A stretch of 64,000 nucleotides of DNA, taken from contig JACREZ010000008.1 of assembly GCA_016212665.1 (NCBI GenBank), positions 1-64,000 on the forward strand, in the 5' to 3' direction. Of the stretch, positions 1-9,380 are shown piece by piece; the first letter of the stretch is position 1, and every line of letters starts with the position of its first letter. The position numbers were made by a program, and so were the translations under genes. The notes below the pieces were generated by a model. It was given only the letters and a program-made list of their open reading frames with translations, searched no databases and had not been told where the DNA came from. Source of the stretch: Ignavibacteriota bacterium (lineage in GTDB: Bacteria > Bacteroidota > Ignavibacteria > UBA10030 > SZUA-254).

Positions 1-1
1 A

Positions 2-304
2 CTTCACGACCAACCCTTGACTCCACTTCAGCGTCTGCTCCACTCCAAAGAAATTCCGAGAGCGAAGAAAGCTGAACTTCGAGAACTCGTTGCACCTCTC
101 AATCCTTTTGAACTACAACGTGCAATGAAAAGTAAAATCAATAAGATTCATCAATTTCGTTTTCTGAAATCTTCAACCAAGAAACAACAAGACAAAACGA
201 CGATTGCTTCCTCTGCTACGAACGCTATCTGTTCTCCCGTACCTGTTTCTCTTCATCAACCTTCATCTCTTCTCTTCACGAAAGGACTCACTCCGTCATG
301 CTGA
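2..304 (+). CDS. Transposase/integrase C-terminal end, cut by the window edge
   Basis: The reading frame is open to the left edge of the window, so only the last ~100 residues of a longer protein are visible. The part LHDQPLTPLQRLLHSKEI followed by a helix ending in NPFELQRAM resembles the C-terminal tail of DDE integrase-core transposases (ISNCY/IS481-like), in which a 'TP-x-QRLL' segment and an 'LNP-x-x-L' helix follow the catalytic domain. The family match is from memory. The last ~45 residues are rich in Ser, Thr and Pro and do not look like the usual ending, so the frame may be degraded. The catalytic residues lie outside the window. Confidence 0.55.
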   Translation, partial: LHDQPLTPLQRLLHSKEIPRAKKAELRELVAPLNPFELQRAMKSKINKIHQFRFLKSSTKKQQDKTTIASSATNAICSPVPVSLHQPSSLLFTKGLTPSC

Positions 305-618
305 TCCAGTTATTATTTTATCCTCTTTTTTCTTATGTTTTTTCCAACTCTTTGGGTTACATTTTATTATGAGGCAACAGGAACATTCTAACCACAAAGG
401 CACAGTGAGCACAGAGTTACAAAGTACTTATTCCCTCCAAGGCACAAGAATCTCCAAAACCTTCTGAAATGTTTTCCCTTTCGTCTCACGTAGTCGCAAG
501 GAGTTTGTAACTACGGAGAGACTGCTTGCAAGCATCGCTCCTGCCACCATCAGAGTAGTGACTAAACTGAACGTTAGAATTTTGTTAATCATCCAAAATC
601 ATTGTATTTTTGCACCGC
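305..618. other. Non-coding stretch, no gene seen
   Basis: About 310 bases separate the transposase remnant from the next gene. No start codon with a ribosome-binding site opens a convincing frame here. Near 390-415 there is a word-like sequence (CACAAAGGCACAGTGAGCAC) of the simple dispersed kind seen in several other spacers of this window. Confidence 0.5.
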
Positions 619-807
619 ATGGACAACGAAGTTATTCATAAAGTAAAGTTTACTTCGGAAGGTGAGCCTCAATCATGCAAAACTGAAAACAAAGTTTTAG
701 AACATTTCTGGCAGTTTTGTGTTAATTGCGGAACACGCCTTGAAAGCAGGAAATGCAAATTAATTTGTACTAAGTGTGGATTTTATCATTCATGCAGTGA
801 ACCATAA
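619..807 (+). CDS. Small zinc-ribbon protein
   Basis: A 62-residue protein starting at ATG 619; an in-frame TTG at 610 is also possible. The C-terminal half has two Cys-x2-Cys knuckles, CVNCG and CTKCG, spaced about 15 residues apart, which is the pattern of a zinc ribbon. A further Cys (HSCSEP) lies near the end. The N-terminal half is polar and unremarkable. Function is unknown. It sits just upstream of a tiny Lys/Arg-rich gene and may be co-transcribed with it. Confidence 0.6.
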   Translation: MDNEVIHKVKFTSEGEPQSCKTENKVLEHFWQFCVNCGTRLESRKCKLICTKCGFYHSCSEP

Positions 808-823
808 CCATTAAAGGAAACAA

Positions 824-934
824 ATGAACAAAAAGAAAAAGAGGGCTAACAAAAAGCACTCGAAAGCTATCCAACGAACGAAAGCGAAGAGAAAAGCAAG
901 TCTTAAATTAAAAAAAGAGAAAAAGGCTTCCTGA
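824..934 (+). CDS. Tiny Lys/Arg-rich protein (36 aa)
   Basis: The frame begins MNKKKKRANKKHSKAIQR and ends in KKEKKAS. About half of its residues are Lys or Arg and there is no hydrophobic core, suggesting a nucleic-acid- or ribosome-binding peptide (inference). The start ATG follows an AAAGGA ribosome-binding site at 814-819, and the stop is followed within five bases by a clear intrinsic terminator, which supports a real expressed gene. No named family is recognised. Confidence 0.6.
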   Translation: MNKKKKRANKKHSKAIQRTKAKRKASLKLKKEKKAS

Positions 935-936
935 AT

Positions 937-970
937 TGAAAGGGTATCGGTCATAGATACCCTTTTCAGT
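937..970 (+). terminator. Intrinsic terminator after the tiny basic gene
   Basis: AAAGGGTATC at 939-948 pairs with GATACCCTTT at 955-964 around a short loop, followed by a T-rich run. It separates the upstream small genes from folP, which starts 8 bases later. Confidence 0.7.
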
Positions 971-978
971 TTTATATA

Positions 979-1863
979 ATGAGTGTAGGAAATTGGAAAT
1001 ATCGGTTTGGCTCCGTGACGTATGATTTGAGTTCTCGTACTCATATCATGGGAATTCTTAACGTAACGCCGGATTCTTTTTCGGATGGAGGATTACATTT
1101 TCGGGTTGATGATGCTGTTAAACGTGGACTTCTAATGATTGACGAAGGGGCTGATTTTATTGATGTTGGTGGTGAATCAACACGCCCCGGTGCTGAGGAT
1201 GTTTCCATTGATGAAGAATTGATTCGTGTTATTCCGGTCATTGAGAAATTATCGAAACACACGCACATTCCAATTTCCATTGATACGTACAAATCGGAAG
1301 TTGCAAAACAAGCATTGGAAGCAGGCGCTGTCATTGTAAATGATATTACCGGCTTACAGTTTGATTCTCACATGCCGGAAGTTATTGCTTCGATGAATGC
1401 ACGCGTTGTGTTGATGCACATTCAAGGAACCCCAAAGACGATGCAGGAGAATCCTCTGTACAAAGATGTAATTGAAGATATTTGTTCATACCTTCGGAAA
1501 AGCATTCAGACTGCTGAAAAAAATAACATCGAACAACTAATCATTGACCCGGGAATTGGCTTTGGAAAAACTCTTGAGAACAACCTTGAAATTATCCAAA
1601 GATTAAATGAGTTTCACCGGTTTCATTATCCTGTTCTTGTCGGTCCATCCCGGAAATCATTTCTCGGAAAGATTTTAAACTTGCCGGCGAACGAACGCTT
1701 AGAAGGAACATCTGCGGCGGTTGCTGTTTCAATTATGAAGGGTGCAAATATTGTCCGTGTTCATGACGTCAAAGAAATGAAACGAGTGGCAAATGTAGTT
1801 GACGCCATACAATCAATCCACTCAATGAAAATGAGTCAACATGACCAAAGCGGGAATAAATAG
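979..1863 (+). CDS. folP: Dihydropteroate synthase
   Basis: A 294-residue TIM-barrel enzyme that joins 6-hydroxymethyl-dihydropterin diphosphate to p-aminobenzoate in folate synthesis. The family signatures are all visible: MGILNVTPDSFSDGG near residues 24-38, the pterin-binding DVGGESTRPGA near 62-72, SIDTYKSEVA near 100, NDITG near 122, and DPGIGFGKT followed later by GPSRKSFLG. Length is a little above the usual ~280 residues because of a short N-terminal lead. The 3' end overlaps the next gene by 23 bases, so folP, pcm and miaA probably form one transcript. Sulfonamides target this enzyme in other bacteria. Confidence 0.95.
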   Translation: MSVGNWKYRFGSVTYDLSSRTHIMGILNVTPDSFSDGGLHFRVDDAVKRGLLMIDEGADFIDVGGESTRPGAEDVSIDEELIRVIPVIEKLSKHTHIPISIDTYKSEVAKQALEAGAVIVNDITGLQFDSHMPEVIASMNARVVLMHIQGTPKTMQENPLYKDVIEDICSYLRKSIQTAEKNNIEQLIIDPGIGFGKTLENNLEIIQRLNEFHRFHYPVLVGPSRKSFLGKILNLPANERLEGTSAAVAVSIMKGANIVRVHDVKEMKRVANVVDAIQSIHSMKMSQHDQSGNK

Positions 1864-2491
1864 ATTTCGTTCTGAACGGGAGGAAATGCTCGAATTGCTG
1901 AAACAAAGAGGCATCAAAAACGAGCAACTTTTACATGCAATGTTTACTGTGGAGCGACATAGGTTTGTTGATTTGCCTTTTGTTAATCGCTCGTACGAAG
2001 ATTGTGCTTTACCAATCGGAAACGAACAAACAATTTCTCAACCTTACACTGTTGCAGTAATGACTGAATTACTTGAAGTGAAAAAAGGGGACAAGATATT
2101 AGAAATCGGAACAGGTTCAGGTTATCAAGCGGCAATACTTGCAGAAATGGGTGCGCGTGTTTTTACTATTGAACGACATGCACATTTGTTGAATGAAGCG
2201 AGGCATCGGTTAGAAAAACTTGGTTATGAAATTGTTTCAAAGGTAGGTGATGGAACGCTTGGTTGGAGTGAGTTTGCTCCTTTCCAAGGTATCATCGTTA
2301 CAGCAGCCGCGCCTGAAGTTCCTGATACGTTATTAAAGCAATTGGATGAAGGTGGAAATCTCGTCATCCCGGTTGGCGAAATAAATACTCAAGATTTGTG
2401 GATTGTGAAACGCCGCGGTCAAAATTTTTCTACAAGGAAAATAATTGGCTTCAAGTTTGTTCCACTCATTGGAAAGAAGGGATGGAAGTAA
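1841..2491 (+). CDS. pcm: Protein-L-isoaspartate O-methyltransferase
   Basis: A 216-residue S-adenosylmethionine-dependent enzyme that methylates isoaspartyl residues in aged proteins so they can be repaired. The family marks are MFTVERHRFVD near residues 33-43, the region around NEQTISQPYTVAVMTELL near 61-78, the SAM-binding motif I ILEIGTGSGYQAAILAEMG, and VGDGTLGW near 138-145, followed by IIVTAAAPEVP. The start ATG lies inside the end of folP in another frame, so translation is likely coupled. Length is normal for the bacterial enzyme. Confidence 0.94.
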   Translation: MTKAGINRFRSEREEMLELLKQRGIKNEQLLHAMFTVERHRFVDLPFVNRSYEDCALPIGNEQTISQPYTVAVMTELLEVKKGDKILEIGTGSGYQAAILAEMGARVFTIERHAHLLNEARHRLEKLGYEIVSKVGDGTLGWSEFAPFQGIIVTAAAPEVPDTLLKQLDEGGNLVIPVGEINTQDLWIVKRRGQNFSTRKIIGFKFVPLIGKKGWK

Positions 2492-2510
2492 ATTTGATGT
2501 GGTTTGAGTT

Positions 2511-3485
2511 ATGAGTGGTAACAACATTTCTCATCCAGACTCTCCTAACGTTCATCAAGAAAAAAAAGTACTTGTTCTGGTTGGTCCTACTGCTTCCGGT
2601 AAAACTTCTGTTTCACTCAATCTTGCAAAGCAACTTCACGGTGAAATAGTATCGGCAGATTCAAGACAAGTTTACCGGTTCATGAATATTGGTACAGCAA
2701 AGCCATCAAAAGAGGAATTGCAACAAGTTCGTCATCACTTCATAGATATTTTGTTACCAAATCAAGATTATAACGCGAGTGAATATTCGAAACAAGCTCG
2801 ACGAGTGATTGATGAAATTTTTGTTAGAGGAAATCTCCCAATTGTTGTGGGCGGGTCAGGGCTTTATATCAAAGCGCTTGTGGATGGTTTCTTTGAAATT
2901 GATTCTACGAATAATCAAGTAAGGAGTCGTCTTAATGAGCGATTGCTGAAGGAGGGAGCGGAGGTATTACTCAAGGAATTGCAGAAGGTTGACCCACTCG
3001 CCGCAACTTCAATGGTTTCCGGAAATAAGAAGCGGATAGTCCGTGCTTTGGAAGCATTTTATGTTTCAGGGATACCTATTTCTCAGTTACAAAAGAAAAA
3101 TGTTGCCGCAAATTTTACTCCCTATTTTGTAGGATTAACTTGGGAGCGAAAATTACTTTACGAAAGAATCAATCGCCGAGTAGATGCAATGGTAGAAGAA
3201 GGATTAATAGATGAGGTTAAGGAACTCTATAAATTAGGATATTCCTCGGAATTGAATTCACTTCAAACGGTTGGTTACAAAGAAGTGTTTGAACATATCC
3301 TGACAGGATTGCCGCGTGAACAAATGATTGAACTCATTAAGCGTAATTCAAGACGTTACGCGAAACGTCAGTTTACTTGGTTTCGTGCCGATACAAGAAT
3401 AAAATGGTTTGAAACAGGAAATGAGTCAGATCTTTTGCAAGTATCTGACGAAATTACAAAGCACTTCCAAAATCAATCCTTTTGA
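2511..3485 (+). CDS. miaA: tRNA dimethylallyltransferase
   Basis: A 324-residue enzyme that transfers a dimethylallyl group to A37 of tRNAs reading UNN codons. It opens with an extended N-terminus before the P-loop VGPTASGKTS (about residues 24-33). Next come SADSRQVYRFMNIGTAKPS, the usual catalytic Asp/Arg region, HHFIDILLP, VVGGSGLYIKALVDG and the C-terminal RRYAKRQFTWFR motif typical of MiaA. It is the third gene of the folP-pcm-miaA run, 19 bases after pcm. A tRNA-Pro gene follows 50 bases later. Confidence 0.95.
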   Translation: MSGNNISHPDSPNVHQEKKVLVLVGPTASGKTSVSLNLAKQLHGEIVSADSRQVYRFMNIGTAKPSKEELQQVRHHFIDILLPNQDYNASEYSKQARRVIDEIFVRGNLPIVVGGSGLYIKALVDGFFEIDSTNNQVRSRLNERLLKEGAEVLLKELQKVDPLAATSMVSGNKKRIVRALEAFYVSGIPISQLQKKNVAANFTPYFVGLTWERKLLYERINRRVDAMVEEGLIDEVKELYKLGYSSELNSLQTVGYKEVFEHILTGLPREQMIELIKRNSRRYAKRQFTWFRADTRIKWFETGNESDLLQVSDEITKHFQNQSF

Positions 3486-3534
3486 AAAGACGATTCATTT
3501 TCTTATTTTAACACCGAAATTTTGAAGTTGTAAT

Positions 3535-3609
3535 CGGGGCGTGGCTCAGCCCGGCTAGAGCGCTTGGTTCGGGACCAAGAGGTCGCTGGTTCGAATCCAG
3601 TCGCCCCGA
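3535..3609 (+). tRNA. tRNA-Pro (anticodon CGG)
   Basis: A complete cloverleaf can be drawn. The acceptor stem CGGGGCG pairs with CGCCCCG, the anticodon stem CTTGG/CCAAG closes the loop TTCGGGA with anticodon CGG, and the T-loop is GGTTCGAATCC. The first pair C1-G72 is typical of bacterial tRNA-Pro. The 3' CCA is not encoded (GAC follows). Confidence 0.96.
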
Positions 3610-3985
3610 CAATCTTCAATTTGAATGATTTCTTATTAAGAAATCTGATTTTATTAGGGAAAAATTATTATCGGGGTGATTTTTTAGATTTATAAATATT
3701 TATTCAATTTCAGTTCGATAAAATACCCACAGATGAAATTCCTACCTCTATTCAACTTCACAAATACTCAATACGTAAAATAAGTGACTGCTTGCAACCA
3801 ACAGTCTTGTTATGAGACGATATTCTTAAAACGAAACCATCAATCTCATAATAGTTATCTTTTTGTGAATTTTTGACCAAGAATTGTTGGCATAATTCTT
3901 TACATATTTTTTGCCGCAAATGAAAACCGTTATGATAATTTCCGAAACTTTGTACCTTCACAATAATTTTTCTCGTAACTAAGTC
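3610..3985. other. AT-rich spacer, no gene seen
   Basis: The 376 bases between tRNA-Pro and the response regulator are AT-rich and carry no supported gene. A minus-strand frame at 3758-4051 overlaps the start of the regulator and lacks family resemblance. Confidence 0.5.
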
Positions 3986-4408
3986 ATGAAAAATCCTCCC
4001 TACGAAATATTGATTGTTGAAGATAACGTTGCTCACTTGAAATTGACTCAATACGTCTTGCTCAAAAATAAAGTTGATAGCCGTATTACTGTTGTTCGGG
4101 ATGGACAGGAAGCGCTTGACTATCTTTTTAAGAAAAAAGACGAAGAGGGAAAAACAGAGTTATCCAGTCCACACATCATTTTGCTTGACCTTAATCTCCC
4201 AAAACGTGATGGGCGGGAGGTTTTAAAGTTGGTGAAAGAGGACCCTGTTCTTAAATCAATTCCTGTAGTCATTGTTAGTACCTCTGACAGAGAAGAAGAT
4301 GTTACGTATGCCTACGAATTCGGAGCGGCTGGTTATATTAGTAAATCAAGCGATTTCAGCAAATTCAGTTCTGAAATCAGTAACGTTACACAGTACCTTT
4401 CGCTCTAA
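3986..4408 (+). CDS. Single-domain response regulator (CheY/Rcp1-like)
   Basis: The 140-residue protein is a lone receiver domain with no output domain. Acidic residues ED near position 12 and the phospho-acceptor Asp in LLDLNLPKRDG (about residue 68) are present. The conserved Ser/Thr in VSTSDREEDV and the Lys in GYISKSSD are also in place. The extended loop around the phosphorylation site is typical of Rcp1-type regulators that partner with phytochrome-like or hybrid kinases. No kinase is adjacent, so the partner is unknown. It stands alone between tRNA-Pro and der. Confidence 0.88.
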   Translation: MKNPPYEILIVEDNVAHLKLTQYVLLKNKVDSRITVVRDGQEALDYLFKKKDEEGKTELSSPHIILLDLNLPKRDGREVLKLVKEDPVLKSIPVVIVSTSDREEDVTYAYEFGAAGYISKSSDFSKFSSEISNVTQYLSL

Positions 4409-4493
4409 CTATTCTTTCTCAAACATTGTATCGTTTGCATCCTATTGGATGTAAAACGATTAATTTGTATTATCTTACCAAGAAATTGTAATC

Positions 4494-5804
4494 ATGTCCC
4501 AAATCGTAGCAATCGTCGGACGACCGAATGTCGGAAAGTCCACATTATTTAATCGTCTCCTTGGCGCTCGTCAATCAATAGTACATGATGAGCCCGGAGT
4601 AACTCGCGACAGGTTATACGCAACTGCTGAATGGGCAGGCAAAACATTTACACTTATTGATACAGGAGGTTTTGTTCCTGCCTCCGAGGACTTATTTGAA
4701 CAGGCAATACGAGAACAAGCGCAAATTGCAATTCAGGAGGCTGATATTGTTTTATTTGTCGTTGATGCTTTGAGCGGACCAACTTCTCTTGATATAGAAA
4801 TTGCATCAATCTTAAGAAAAACAGAGAAAAAATTATTCTTAGTAGTGAACAAAGTTGATGGTGAAAAAAAAGAAGTTGAAACGGCACAATTTTACAAATT
4901 AGGTCTGGGAGAACCGGTTGGAGTTTCCGCACTCGTTGGAAGAAACATTGGTGATTTCCTTGATGCAATTACCGAATCATTTCCCAAGGGAGAATCTGAA
5001 ATTGATAATACGCAATTACGGCTGGCAATAGTAGGAAAGCCTAACGTAGGGAAATCTTCTCTTGTTAATGCACTGCTTGGCAAAGACAGAAGTATTGTTA
5101 CCAATATTCCCGGAACAACCCGCGACTCAATTGATTCAATACTCAAATATCACAAAGAAGAAATTGTGTTAATTGATACCGCCGGATTAAGACGGAAAAG
5201 TCGTGTGAAGGAGAGCGTCGAATTTTACAGCACTCTACGTGCATTAAAAAGTATTGACCAATGTAATGTTGCAATCTTAGTTATTGATGTTGTACAGGGA
5301 ATGGATAAACAAGACCTCCGTATTCTCGACCAGATTATCGAGCGAAGAAAAGGAGTCGTGCTTGTCTGCAATAAATGGGATGCGGTGGAGAAGGATGACA
5401 AGACAGCAATCGAATATGAAAAAACAATACGCGGATTGTTGAGAATTTATGATTATATCCCGCTCGTTTTTATTTCCGCTTTAGAAAGGCAACGAATCTT
5501 CCGCGTCATCACTGATGCGCAACACGTACATTCTGAAATGAATAAGAGAGTTTCCACCAACAAACTGAACAAACTCTTGCTTGAAGATATTAAAAAAAGT
5601 CCGCCTTCAGCAGTGAATGGCAAGGAAATTAAAATCAATTACGTCACACAAGTTGCAGTGAATCCACCGGCAATTACGTTCTTTTGCAACGAGCCGAAAC
5701 TTGTTCAGGAAAACTATAAGCGTTTTCTTGAAAGAAAAATTCGCGAATACTTTACCTTCGAGGGTGTTCCCGTTTATGTTTACTTCAAAAAGAAAAATAA
5801 ATAA
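4494..5804 (+). CDS. der: Ribosome-assembly GTPase Der (EngA)
   Basis: This 436-residue protein has two tandem GTPase domains and a C-terminal KH-like domain, the signature of Der, which is needed for 50S subunit maturation. The first P-loop is GRPNVGKS near residues 8-15 with DTGGF following, and NKVD as the G4 motif. The second P-loop is GKPNVGKS near 180 with DTAGLRRKS and NKWD. Length is normal. It is followed 10 bases later by a flavoprotein gene that could share its transcript. Confidence 0.96.
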   Translation: MSQIVAIVGRPNVGKSTLFNRLLGARQSIVHDEPGVTRDRLYATAEWAGKTFTLIDTGGFVPASEDLFEQAIREQAQIAIQEADIVLFVVDALSGPTSLDIEIASILRKTEKKLFLVVNKVDGEKKEVETAQFYKLGLGEPVGVSALVGRNIGDFLDAITESFPKGESEIDNTQLRLAIVGKPNVGKSSLVNALLGKDRSIVTNIPGTTRDSIDSILKYHKEEIVLIDTAGLRRKSRVKESVEFYSTLRALKSIDQCNVAILVIDVVQGMDKQDLRILDQIIERRKGVVLVCNKWDAVEKDDKTAIEYEKTIRGLLRIYDYIPLVFISALERQRIFRVITDAQHVHSEMNKRVSTNKLNKLLLEDIKKSPPSAVNGKEIKINYVTQVAVNPPAITFFCNEPKLVQENYKRFLERKIREYFTFEGVPVYVYFKKKNK

Positions 5805-5814
5805 GTGATGTAGT

Positions 5815-7182
5815 ATGCCTGTAAAAAAACTTCGTATCGTTGTTGTTGGAGGATTAGCCGCCGGACCAAGCGCGGCGGCAAAGTCTGTCCGCACCAATCC
5901 GAATGCGGAAGTAACAATGTTCGAGGCTTCAGAAACTATTTCCTATGGCATTTGTGAGACACCGTATGTCATCTCCGGCGTGATTCAGGACGAGCGTAAA
6001 CTACTTGTTTATACGCCGCAACGACTTCAGGAGGAAAAGGGAATTCAGGTAAAAATCTTGCACAGGGTTGAAAAGATTCAACCAACAAAAAAAACAGTTA
6101 CTGTGCGCGATATAAAAAATCAAACAGTTCAGCAATATGAGTATGACAGGCTGATTCTTGCAACCGGTGCGAGAACGAAGCGGTTGAATATCAAAGGTGA
6201 GGATGCACGGAATGTTTTTCATCTTCACACAAGAGAAGATACGTTGGCAATCATGAATTACCTGAAAATGGAGAAGCCAAAGTCAGCAGTAATTATTGGC
6301 GGAGGATATGTTGGGATGGAAATGTCTGAAGCGCTTAGGATGAAGGGATTGGATGTCACCGTTGTTCATCGTCATCGTTTGCCGATGTCTTCACTTGAAC
6401 AAGAGACGAGCGAGCGAATTCTTCAGGAGTTAGAAAAGAATCAGGTTCAGTTTGTCAGCAATGCAAAAATTGAAGGATTTCAGGTCACTAAAGAAAGCAA
6501 GGTAAAATTTGTTTTCACCAACAGAGGTTCGTATGAAGCGGACATTGTTATTGTTGCCATTGGAGTTGAGCCGAATGCAGAATTGGCAAAGACTGCAAAA
6601 ATCAGAACCGGCAAACTTGGAGGTATCATCACCGACGAACGACAGCAGACAAATGTTGATGGAATTTATGCGGCTGGCGATTGTTGCGAAGTAAAAAATA
6701 TTGTTTCCGGAAAGACTATGTATGTTCCTTTAGCAACTGTAGCAAGTCGTGCGGCGTGGGTTGCAGGTGAAAATGCGGCAGGAGGGAGAGCAATATTCAA
6801 AGGAGCGATTCGTGCAATGGCAGTAAAAATATTCGACTTGAAAGTTGCTACTGTTGGATTACATTCAGATGAAGCAAAAGAAGCGGGATTTCAAGTTGTG
6901 AAAGAAACTGTCACGACGAACTCGCGGGTAGCCGCAATGCCGGGGAATTCAAAAATTATGGTAACACTTATTATTGACCGGAGAACGAAACGCTTACTTG
7001 GTGCAAATGTTACAGGTTGCGAAGGAGCCGCAATGCGAGCAAATACACTTGGAGTTGCCATCCAACACAAGATGACGCTCGATGATATCTCCCGATTTGA
7101 TTTGATTTACGCTCCACCGTTTGCTCCACTCTGGGACCCGATTTTAGTTGCTGCAAATCAGGCAAAGAAGAAATTATCGTAG
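5815..7182 (+). CDS. CoA-disulfide reductase-like flavoprotein
   Basis: A 455-residue FAD- and NAD(P)H-dependent oxidoreductase of the pyridine nucleotide-disulfide family. The FAD-binding start VVVGGLAAGPSAA, the second dinucleotide motif IIGGGYVGMEMSEAL and the FAD motif GIYAAGDCCEV are present. A single Cys at residue 47 in SYGICETPYVIS matches the active-site Cys of the CoA-disulfide reductase/NADH oxidase/Npsr group. The tail YAPPFAPLWDPI resembles the Tyr-containing C-terminal region of that group. The substrate may be CoA disulfide, a persulfide or oxygen; the sequence does not decide. There is no C-terminal rhodanese domain. Confidence 0.82.
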   Translation: MPVKKLRIVVVGGLAAGPSAAAKSVRTNPNAEVTMFEASETISYGICETPYVISGVIQDERKLLVYTPQRLQEEKGIQVKILHRVEKIQPTKKTVTVRDIKNQTVQQYEYDRLILATGARTKRLNIKGEDARNVFHLHTREDTLAIMNYLKMEKPKSAVIIGGGYVGMEMSEALRMKGLDVTVVHRHRLPMSSLEQETSERILQELEKNQVQFVSNAKIEGFQVTKESKVKFVFTNRGSYEADIVIVAIGVEPNAELAKTAKIRTGKLGGIITDERQQTNVDGIYAAGDCCEVKNIVSGKTMYVPLATVASRAAWVAGENAAGGRAIFKGAIRAMAVKIFDLKVATVGLHSDEAKEAGFQVVKETVTTNSRVAAMPGNSKIMVTLIIDRRTKRLLGANVTGCEGAAMRANTLGVAIQHKMTLDDISRFDLIYAPPFAPLWDPILVAANQAKKKLS

Positions 7183-7257
7183 CCTGAGCACATTACGAAT
7201 TCCACTTTGAGTGACAAACAGTTCCGTTTTTTTGTCAATGAACTGAATCTTTTCAAT

Positions 7258-8694
7258 TTAACTTTTCAACTCGAAACTAAACTCACTCCCTTTACCAACT
7301 TCACTTTGAACTTCGACATGACTTCCATGCGCTTCAATGATATGTTTGACAATCGCAAGACCGAGTCCTGTCCCGCCCGATTCGCGTGAGCGTTCTCTGT
7401 CAACGCGATAGAATCTCTCGAAGATTCTCGCAAGATGTTCTTGCGCGATTCCAATCCCGGAATCTTTCACAACGATTTTTATTTTTCCATCAGAATGAAA
7501 TGACGAAACAGTTACAGTTCCCTTGGGTTGAGTATATTTAACTGCATTATCAATCAAATTGATGACGGCTTGCTTGAGACGTTCCTGGTCTCCAAAAGCC
7601 GATAGAGAAGAACCTGTCTTTTCGTACAGAATTGAAATACTTTTCTGTTCGGCAAACTGTTTCATTTCAGTAATAATGTTTGAAAGAAACTCATTCACAT
7701 CAAAATACCGGAAACTCATTTTCATCTCGCCTGATTCGATGCGGGAGATTTCAATCAAATCGCCGAGCAGGGTGTTAAGCCGCTCAGCGTTCTTCAATGC
7801 TCGTTCAACAAAATCTCTGCTGACTTCCTTATCATCGAGCGCTCCGTGAAGAAGTGTTTCCAACATTCCTTGCATGGCAAAAATCGGAGTGCGCAGTTCG
7901 TGCGAAACATTACCGAGAAATTCGCTCCGTACTCGTTCAAGTTTTTTTAACTTGCTGATGTCTTCATTCAATTTGTCAACCATGCTGTTCAAACTTTCCG
8001 CTAATCTTCCCAATTCATCGGAAGTGCGGACGGGAATTCTTTTATCAAGATTTCCGGAACGAATTTCTTCCGCAATTGTAGCCATAGTTGAAATTGGTTT
8101 TGCAATTCTTCTCGAAACGAAAAATGTCACTGCGGCAACAACGAACAATACAAATGCACTGGTAAAAATTATTTTGGTTTGAATATCACGCATCACTTCG
8201 TTCACGAACGTAAGCGGTACACCGAGACGGAGAAATTTCACATTCGAGTATCCGCTTTCAGCAGGAAGGGGTGTTCGGATATTTTTTGCAAGATATAACA
8301 TATCAATGTTAATGGTTGCGCTGTGGCGAATATTTGTCCCAAATTCTTTCGTCGTTGCTTCCCGGACTTCCGGTCTGCCGAGATGATTTTCGACTGTTGG
8401 AAGTTGAGACTCCGGCAGTTCCGACTCGAATAAAACCTTTCCTTGATTATCAATCAGTGTAAGTCGCAGGTTGGCAGAGTGTGCAAGTTGTTTCAAGTGG
8501 TCATAACGTAATGAGTCGGTGTCGGAAAAGGTTCGAATGACGTACTCAAATTCGTTTGCTTGAGTTGTCATTTCATTGATAATGCGCGCACGGAAATAAT
8601 TATCAATTGAGATGGTAGAAAAAATTCCCGCGGCGATAATGACCCCGCTGGAGAGAAGCAACAACAATATTGTTAACTTGGATTGGATTTTCAT
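7258..8694 (-). CDS. PhoR-like sensor histidine kinase
   Basis: A 478-residue membrane kinase. Residues ~8-28 and ~174-194 are membrane spans enclosing a periplasmic sensor domain of about 145 residues. A HAMP linker follows (~195-247), then a HisKA domain with the phospho-accepting His265 in FLGNVSHELRTP. The HATPase domain carries the N box NLIDNAVKYT, the G1 box VKDSGIGIA and the G2 box GTGLGLAIVKHI. Its start overlaps the end of the response regulator gene by 4 bases, so the two are a cognate pair. The stimulus is unknown; similarity to PhoR would suggest phosphate or envelope stress. Confidence 0.92.
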   Translation of the reverse strand: MKIQSKLTILLLLLSSGVIIAAGIFSTISIDNYFRARIINEMTTQANEFEYVIRTFSDTDSLRYDHLKQLAHSANLRLTLIDNQGKVLFESELPESQLPTVENHLGRPEVREATTKEFGTNIRHSATINIDMLYLAKNIRTPLPAESGYSNVKFLRLGVPLTFVNEVMRDIQTKIIFTSAFVLFVVAAVTFFVSRRIAKPISTMATIAEEIRSGNLDKRIPVRTSDELGRLAESLNSMVDKLNEDISKLKKLERVRSEFLGNVSHELRTPIFAMQGMLETLLHGALDDKEVSRDFVERALKNAERLNTLLGDLIEISRIESGEMKMSFRYFDVNEFLSNIITEMKQFAEQKSISILYEKTGSSLSAFGDQERLKQAVINLIDNAVKYTQPKGTVTVSSFHSDGKIKIVVKDSGIGIAQEHLARIFERFYRVDRERSRESGGTGLGLAIVKHIIEAHGSHVEVQSEVGKGSEFSFELKS

Positions 8695-9380
8695 TCTACA
8701 ACGCGAAGTTTGTAACCGACACCTTTGATTGTCTCAATGTAGTCGGCATACTTCCCAAGTTTCTCCCTGATTTTCCTGATGTGAACATCAATGGTTCTAT
8801 CGCCGACAATCACTTCGCTTCCCCAAATGTTAGTAAGTAACGTGTCCCGGTTAACAACTTCACCTTCACGTTTAGCAAGAAACAACAACAAGTCAAATTC
8901 CTTTTTGGGAAAGAAATGTTCTTTCCCTTTGATTCGAATAATGTGCTGTGACGTGTTGATTTCAATAACACCGAGCTGTAACAATGCCGGAGATTCTTTT
9001 TTCGTCTCTTTGGTTTCATGTTTTCTCAACACATGTTTCACCCGTGCAATCAGTTTGGGAATACTGATTGGCTTGATAATGTAATCATCTGCGCCGAGTT
9101 CCAAACCAAGAACTTCATCAAAGTCCGAACTTTTTGCGGTAAGAAAAATAACCGGGATGTTTTCTGTGTGAGAATTCTTTTTTAGTCGCTTGATTACTTC
9201 AATCCCATCGAGTTCGGGCATCATCACATCAAGCAATATCAGTTCCGGTTTTGATTCAGCCTGTTCAAGCGCCTGCTTGCCGTTTCGGGCGGTGAGGACG
9301 GCAAATCCCTCTTTTTCTAAATTGTATTTGACAAGTTGAACAATATCCTGTTCGTCATCAACTATTAAAATCTTCTTCAT
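8691..9380 (-). CDS. PhoB/OmpR-family response regulator
   Basis: This 229-residue regulator has an N-terminal receiver with acidic DDE at 8-10, phospho-acceptor Asp51 in LILLDVMMPELDG and Lys103 in DDYIIKP. A C-terminal winged-helix domain carries KEFDLLLFLAKREGEVVNRDTLL and the recognition-helix segment RTIDVHIRKIREKLG, as in PhoB. It lies between a lipoprotein and a histidine kinase with 4-base overlaps on both sides, which indicates one coupled operon on the minus strand. Confidence 0.94.
   Translation of the reverse strand: MKKILIVDDEQDIVQLVKYNLEKEGFAVLTARNGKQALEQAESKPELILLDVMMPELDGIEVIKRLKKNSHTENIPVIFLTAKSSDFDEVLGLELGADDYIIKPISIPKLIARVKHVLRKHETKETKKESPALLQLGVIEINTSQHIIRIKGKEHFFPKKEFDLLLFLAKREGEVVNRDTLLTNIWGSEVIVGDRTIDVHIRKIREKLGKYADYIETIKGVGYKLRVVE

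Noticed and set aside
3758-4051. Minus-strand frame before the CheY-like gene
   Set aside because: It overlaps the start of a well-supported response regulator and shows no recognisable motif.
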